37,654 nucleotides of DNA from an uncultured Myxococcaceae bacterium (GTDB lineage Bacteria > Myxococcota_A > Polyangia > Polyangiales > Ga0077539): the NCBI GenBank assembly GCA_945952225.1, contig CAMFHP010000086.1:1-37654 (forward strand), written 5' to 3'. The notes under the pieces are model-generated. The model saw only the letters and a program-made list of their open reading frames with translations. It did not search any database and was not told the origin of the DNA. Below, piece after piece: positions 35,704 through 37,654 of the stretch; position 1 is the stretch's first letter; each line of letters starts with the position of its first letter. The translations under genes and the position numbers were made by a program.

Positions 35704-36246
35704 ATGGCCGACCAAGACACCTGGATCGATCGGGTCCTCTCCGAGCGCGTGCTCTACCCCGTGCTGGGCATCGCGCTCTCGGCGGTCATCGGCTTCGCGA
35801 TCGTGCATCGCCCCGACTACGGCGCGGCGCCGCCGCTGAACCTCGCGGTGGTCAACGCCGCGGGCGAGCTCGGGACCGAACGCATCGACCTCGCGTCGCT
35901 GCGCGGACACCCCGTCGTCATCGACTTCTGGGCCACGTGGTGCGGCCCGTGTCGCATGATGACCCCGGTGCTCCAGCGCCTCCACGAACGCTTCGGCGCG
36001 CGGGGTCTGCGCGTGGTGGGCGTCAACGTCGACGAGAACGGACCCGCCGTGGTGCCGGGCTTCCGCGCGACCTACGGGATCACCTACCCCATCGTGTACG
36101 ACACGAACGGCGAGGCCTCGCAGCGCTGGGAGGTGACGGGCCTGCCGACGCTGCTGATCCTCGACAAGAACGGCCGCGTTCGCTACCGCCACGCGGGCAC
36201 CACGAGCGAGGCCGACCTCGCGAGCGCCATCGAGGGGCTGCTCTAG
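35704..36246 (+). CDS. Membrane-tethered thioredoxin-like protein (TlpA/ResA type)
   Basis: A 180-residue protein with one N-terminal membrane segment (~17-35) that should hold the domain outside the cytosol. The thioredoxin fold is complete: F-W-A-T-W-C-G-P-C (active Cys80 and Cys83), V-D-E-N after strand 3, and the cis-proline loop G-L-P-T (Pro148). TlpA/ResA proteins reduce disulfides in apocytochrome c or other envelope proteins. Cytochrome biogenesis genes are absent nearby, so the client is unknown; the Cys-rich exported proteins of this window are possible but unproven. Confidence 0.92.
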   Translation: MADQDTWIDRVLSERVLYPVLGIALSAVIGFAIVHRPDYGAAPPLNLAVVNAAGELGTERIDLASLRGHPVVIDFWATWCGPCRMMTPVLQRLHERFGARGLRVVGVNVDENGPAVVPGFRATYGITYPIVYDTNGEASQRWEVTGLPTLLILDKNGRVRYRHAGTTSEADLASAIEGLL

Positions 36247-36262
36247 CGGCCTTTCGCGCGGG

Positions 36263-36709
36263 TCACTTGTTGTAGGGCTCGCCCTTCAAGATCGAGAACC
36301 CGCGGTACACCTGCTCGGCGAGAATGAGCCGCGCGAGGCGGTGCGGCAGGGTCATGGGGCCGAGCGAGAGCTTCCATTTCGCGCGGGCGCGCACCGCGGG
36401 AGGGAGCCCCTCGGCGCCGCCGATCGCGAACACGGGAACCACCGCGCGTCGCTGCGCGTCGTCGATGCGCTGCGCGAAGGCCTCGCTCGACAGGGCCAGG
36501 CCGTCGACCTCCATCGCCACGAGCTCGGCGCGCGCGCCGTGAACGGAGAGCGCCCGTTCGAAGCCCGCGGCGGCTTTGTCGGCGCGCTCCTCACGGATCT
36601 CGACCTCTTCGAAGTCCGCATAGCGGCGGATGCGGCCGTAATAGTCTTCGAGGAGCACGCGGAGCTCGGGCTCCTTCACGCGCCCCACGGCGGCGATGAC
36701 GAGCTTCAT
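36263..36709 (-). CDS. rlmH: 23S rRNA pseudouridine-1915 N3-methyltransferase
   Basis: A 148-residue SPOUT methyltransferase, close to the usual 155. ATG 36709 gives the family start M-K-L-V-I-A-A-V-G. The SAM-binding trefoil-knot motifs are I-G-G-A-E-G (96-101) and L-S-L-G-P-M-T-L-P-H (114-123) followed by the L-A-E-Q-V-Y-R-G helix. RlmH methylates pseudouridine 1915 of 23S rRNA in the assembled 70S ribosome. The C-terminus reads P-Y-N-K where the family commonly has P-Y-H-K/R. It follows rsfS, a common pairing (ybeB-ybeA in E. coli), with two hairpins in the 80-base gap. Confidence 0.95.
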   Translation of the reverse strand: MKLVIAAVGRVKEPELRVLLEDYYGRIRRYADFEEVEIREERADKAAAGFERALSVHGARAELVAMEVDGLALSSEAFAQRIDDAQRRAVVPVFAIGGAEGLPPAVRARAKWKLSLGPMTLPHRLARLILAEQVYRGFSILKGEPYNK

Positions 36710-36728
36710 GATGGCAGCGGGCGTTTCT

Positions 36729-36744
36729 CTTCGCGGTCGCGAAG
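36729..36744. other. Second hairpin in the rsfS-rlmH gap
   Basis: CTTCGCG (36729-36735), GT, CGCGAAG (36738-36744). As RNA it gives a 6-base stem with a GGUC-type tetraloop, 20 bases before the rlmH start on the minus strand. Confidence 0.45.
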
Positions 36745-36756
36745 CGGGTCGGAGAA

Positions 36757-36779
36757 CGGGCGCATGACCGATGCGCCCG
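36757..36779 (-). terminator. Strong hairpin after rsfS
   Basis: CGGGCGCAT (36757-36765), 5-base loop, ATGCGCCCG (36771-36779): a perfect 9-base stem 10 bases past the rsfS stop. No U tract follows, so it may be a partial terminator, an RNA-processing site or a 3' stabiliser that lowers rlmH expression relative to rsfS. Confidence 0.5.
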
Positions 36780-36789
36780 GAGGGGGTCT

Positions 36790-37654
36790 TCAGCCCTGCG
36801 CGGGCGCGTTCGGGAGCTCGATGGGCACGCGGCGCGCATCCATCCAGAGGCTCTCGAGGTCGCGGTGCTGGCGCTCCTCTTCGAGGAACACGTGCACGAA
36901 CACGTCGCCGAAATCGACGACGACCCACACGCCCTGGCGCATGCCTTCGGCGTTGAGCGCGCGCACGCCGCGCTCGCGGAGGGCGCCCTCGATGCCGTTC
37001 GCGATGGCCTGCACCTGACGGTCGCTGCGGCCCGACATGAGCACGATGAAGTCGGCGTAGTCGACCTTGCCGCACACATCGATGATCTCGATGCGCTCGG
37101 CCTTCTTGTCGAGGCCCGCGATGGCGACGGCCTTCGCGAGCTCGCGCGACGCCTCGATGCGACGCTCCTCCGCGGTGAGCTTCTTCGCCGGAGGCGGCGG
37201 GAGGCTCGGCTTCGCGGCCTTCTTCACGGCCTTCTCCGAGGGCTTCTCCGCAGGCACGGCGGCCACGGTCTCGACGGTCGCGGCGGTCGTCGCCACGGTC
37301 TCGACGGTCGCGGTCTCGACGGCCACGGTCTCCACCGCCTCGACCTTCTTCGCAGCCTTCTTCGCGACGGCCTTCTTGGGCGCCGCGGTCTTCTTCGCGA
37401 CGGCCTTCTTCGCGGTCGCCGCCTTCTTGGGGGCTGCGGCCTTCTTCGCGGTGGTCTTCTTGGCGGTGCTCGAAGCCTTCGCAGTGGCCTTCTTCGCGGT
37501 GGTCTTCTTGGCGGTGCTCGAAGCCTTCGCAGTGGCCTTCTTTGCGGTGGTCTTCTTGGCGGTGCTCGAAGCCTTCGCAGTGGCCTTCTTCGCAGTGGCC
37601 TTCTTCGCGGTGGTCTTCTTGGCGGTGCTCGAAGCCTTCGCGGTGGTCTTCTTC
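36790..37654 (-). CDS. rsfS: Ribosome silencing factor with Lys/Ala histone-H1-like N-terminal extension, partial
   Basis: The last ~125 residues are RsfS: A-S-R-E-L-A-K-A-V, D-V-C-G-K-V-D-Y-A-D-F-I-V-L-M-S-G-R-S-D-R-Q-V and V-V-V-D-F-G-D-V-F-V-H-V-F-L-E-E. RsfS binds ribosomal protein uL14 (L14) and stops subunit joining when nutrients are short. Upstream the frame has no stop to the window edge, giving at least 287 residues. A Val/Glu/Thr/Pro linker is preceded by over 90 residues of Lys/Ala/Thr/Ser with K-K-x-x-A-K patterns like the C-terminal tail of histone H1. A GTG at 37335 is a possible internal start, but it would cut through continuous coding sequence. The true start lies outside the window. 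Confidence 0.85.
   Translation of the reverse strand, partial: KKTTAKASSTAKKTTAKKATAKKATAKASSTAKKTTAKKATAKASSTAKKTTAKKATAKASSTAKKTTAKKAAAPKKAATAKKAVAKKTAAPKKAVAKKAAKKVEAVETVAVETATVETVATTAATVETVAAVPAEKPSEKAVKKAAKPSLPPPPAKKLTAEERRIEASRELAKAVAIAGLDKKAERIEIIDVCGKVDYADFIVLMSGRSDRQVQAIANGIEGALRERGVRALNAEGMRQGVWVVVDFGDVFVHVFLEEERQHRDLESLWMDARRVPIELPNAPAQG
37465..37654 (-). repeat. 48-nt tandem repeat coding Lys/Ala/Ser/Thr
   Basis: The sequence ggtgctcgaagcc begins at 37465, 37513, 37561 and 37624: spacings 48, 48 and 63 (48 plus a 15-base extra). Each unit codes 16 residues, K-A-S-S-T-A-K-K-T-T-A-K-K-A-T-A, nearly identical in DNA, which suggests recent expansion. It runs off the window. Confidence 0.85.

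Noticed and set aside
37465-37654. CRISPR-like regular repeat
   Set aside because: The 48-base units are contiguous with no variable spacers and lie in an open reading frame coding Lys/Ala repeats.

Overview
The window is very GC-rich and densely coded, with almost every third codon position G or C. It carries many exported lipoproteins with Asp/Ala/Gly-rich or Cys-rich repeats, many TPR proteins, a eukaryote-like Ser/Thr kinase with a C-terminal PEGA-like domain, and a lysine/alanine-rich histone-H1-like tail. This combination points to a myxobacterium (Myxococcota, most like the Polyangiales); I cannot name the genus. I see no rRNA, tRNA, CRISPR array, transposase, integrase or prophage gene. 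Twenty-seven genes fill the window, two of them cut by its edges. No gene-free stretch exceeds 300 bases; the longest is 283 bases (15893-16175).

Layout, 1-10 kb (minus strand): a truncated Cys-rich lipoprotein built on an exact 52-residue repeat; a regulator with a duplicated HTH plus receiver-like unit whose receivers lack the phospho-acceptor Asp; then a run transcribed in the order TPR/HEAT exported protein, ATP-grasp enzyme, hypoxanthine phosphoribosyltransferase, small TPR protein, Nudix hydrolase. 10.4-12.9 kb (plus): a TPR-AAA+ ATPase and a membrane-anchored TPR protein six bases apart. 12.9-15.9 kb (minus): Tex, preceded by an unrecognised small gene.

16.1-30 kb (plus): glnD (nitrogen signalling) followed after three bases by an exported TPR protein, then a zinc-ribbon/kinase/TM/PEGA protein, then a four-gene cassette: two propeller-like lipoproteins (ATGA overlap), a YfhO-type multi-pass membrane protein, and an anchored protein of unknown function (ATGA overlap). 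30-37.6 kb: a small lipoprotein, a WYL regulator, pirin, a second Cys-rich lipoprotein, a TANGO2/NRDE protein, a helical unknown, a membrane-tethered thioredoxin, rlmH and rsfS.

Most core genes are ordinary housekeeping (hpt, tex, glnD, rlmH, rsfS). The most unusual items are the rsfS reading frame, which continues unbroken into a lysine/alanine repeat running off the window; the duplicated HTH/pseudo-receiver regulator; the TPR-AAA+ with TPR-membrane partner; and the lipoprotein/YfhO cassette. Several intergenic spaces hold short perfect inverted repeats, but in DNA this GC-rich some will arise by chance. Functions beyond named families are inference.
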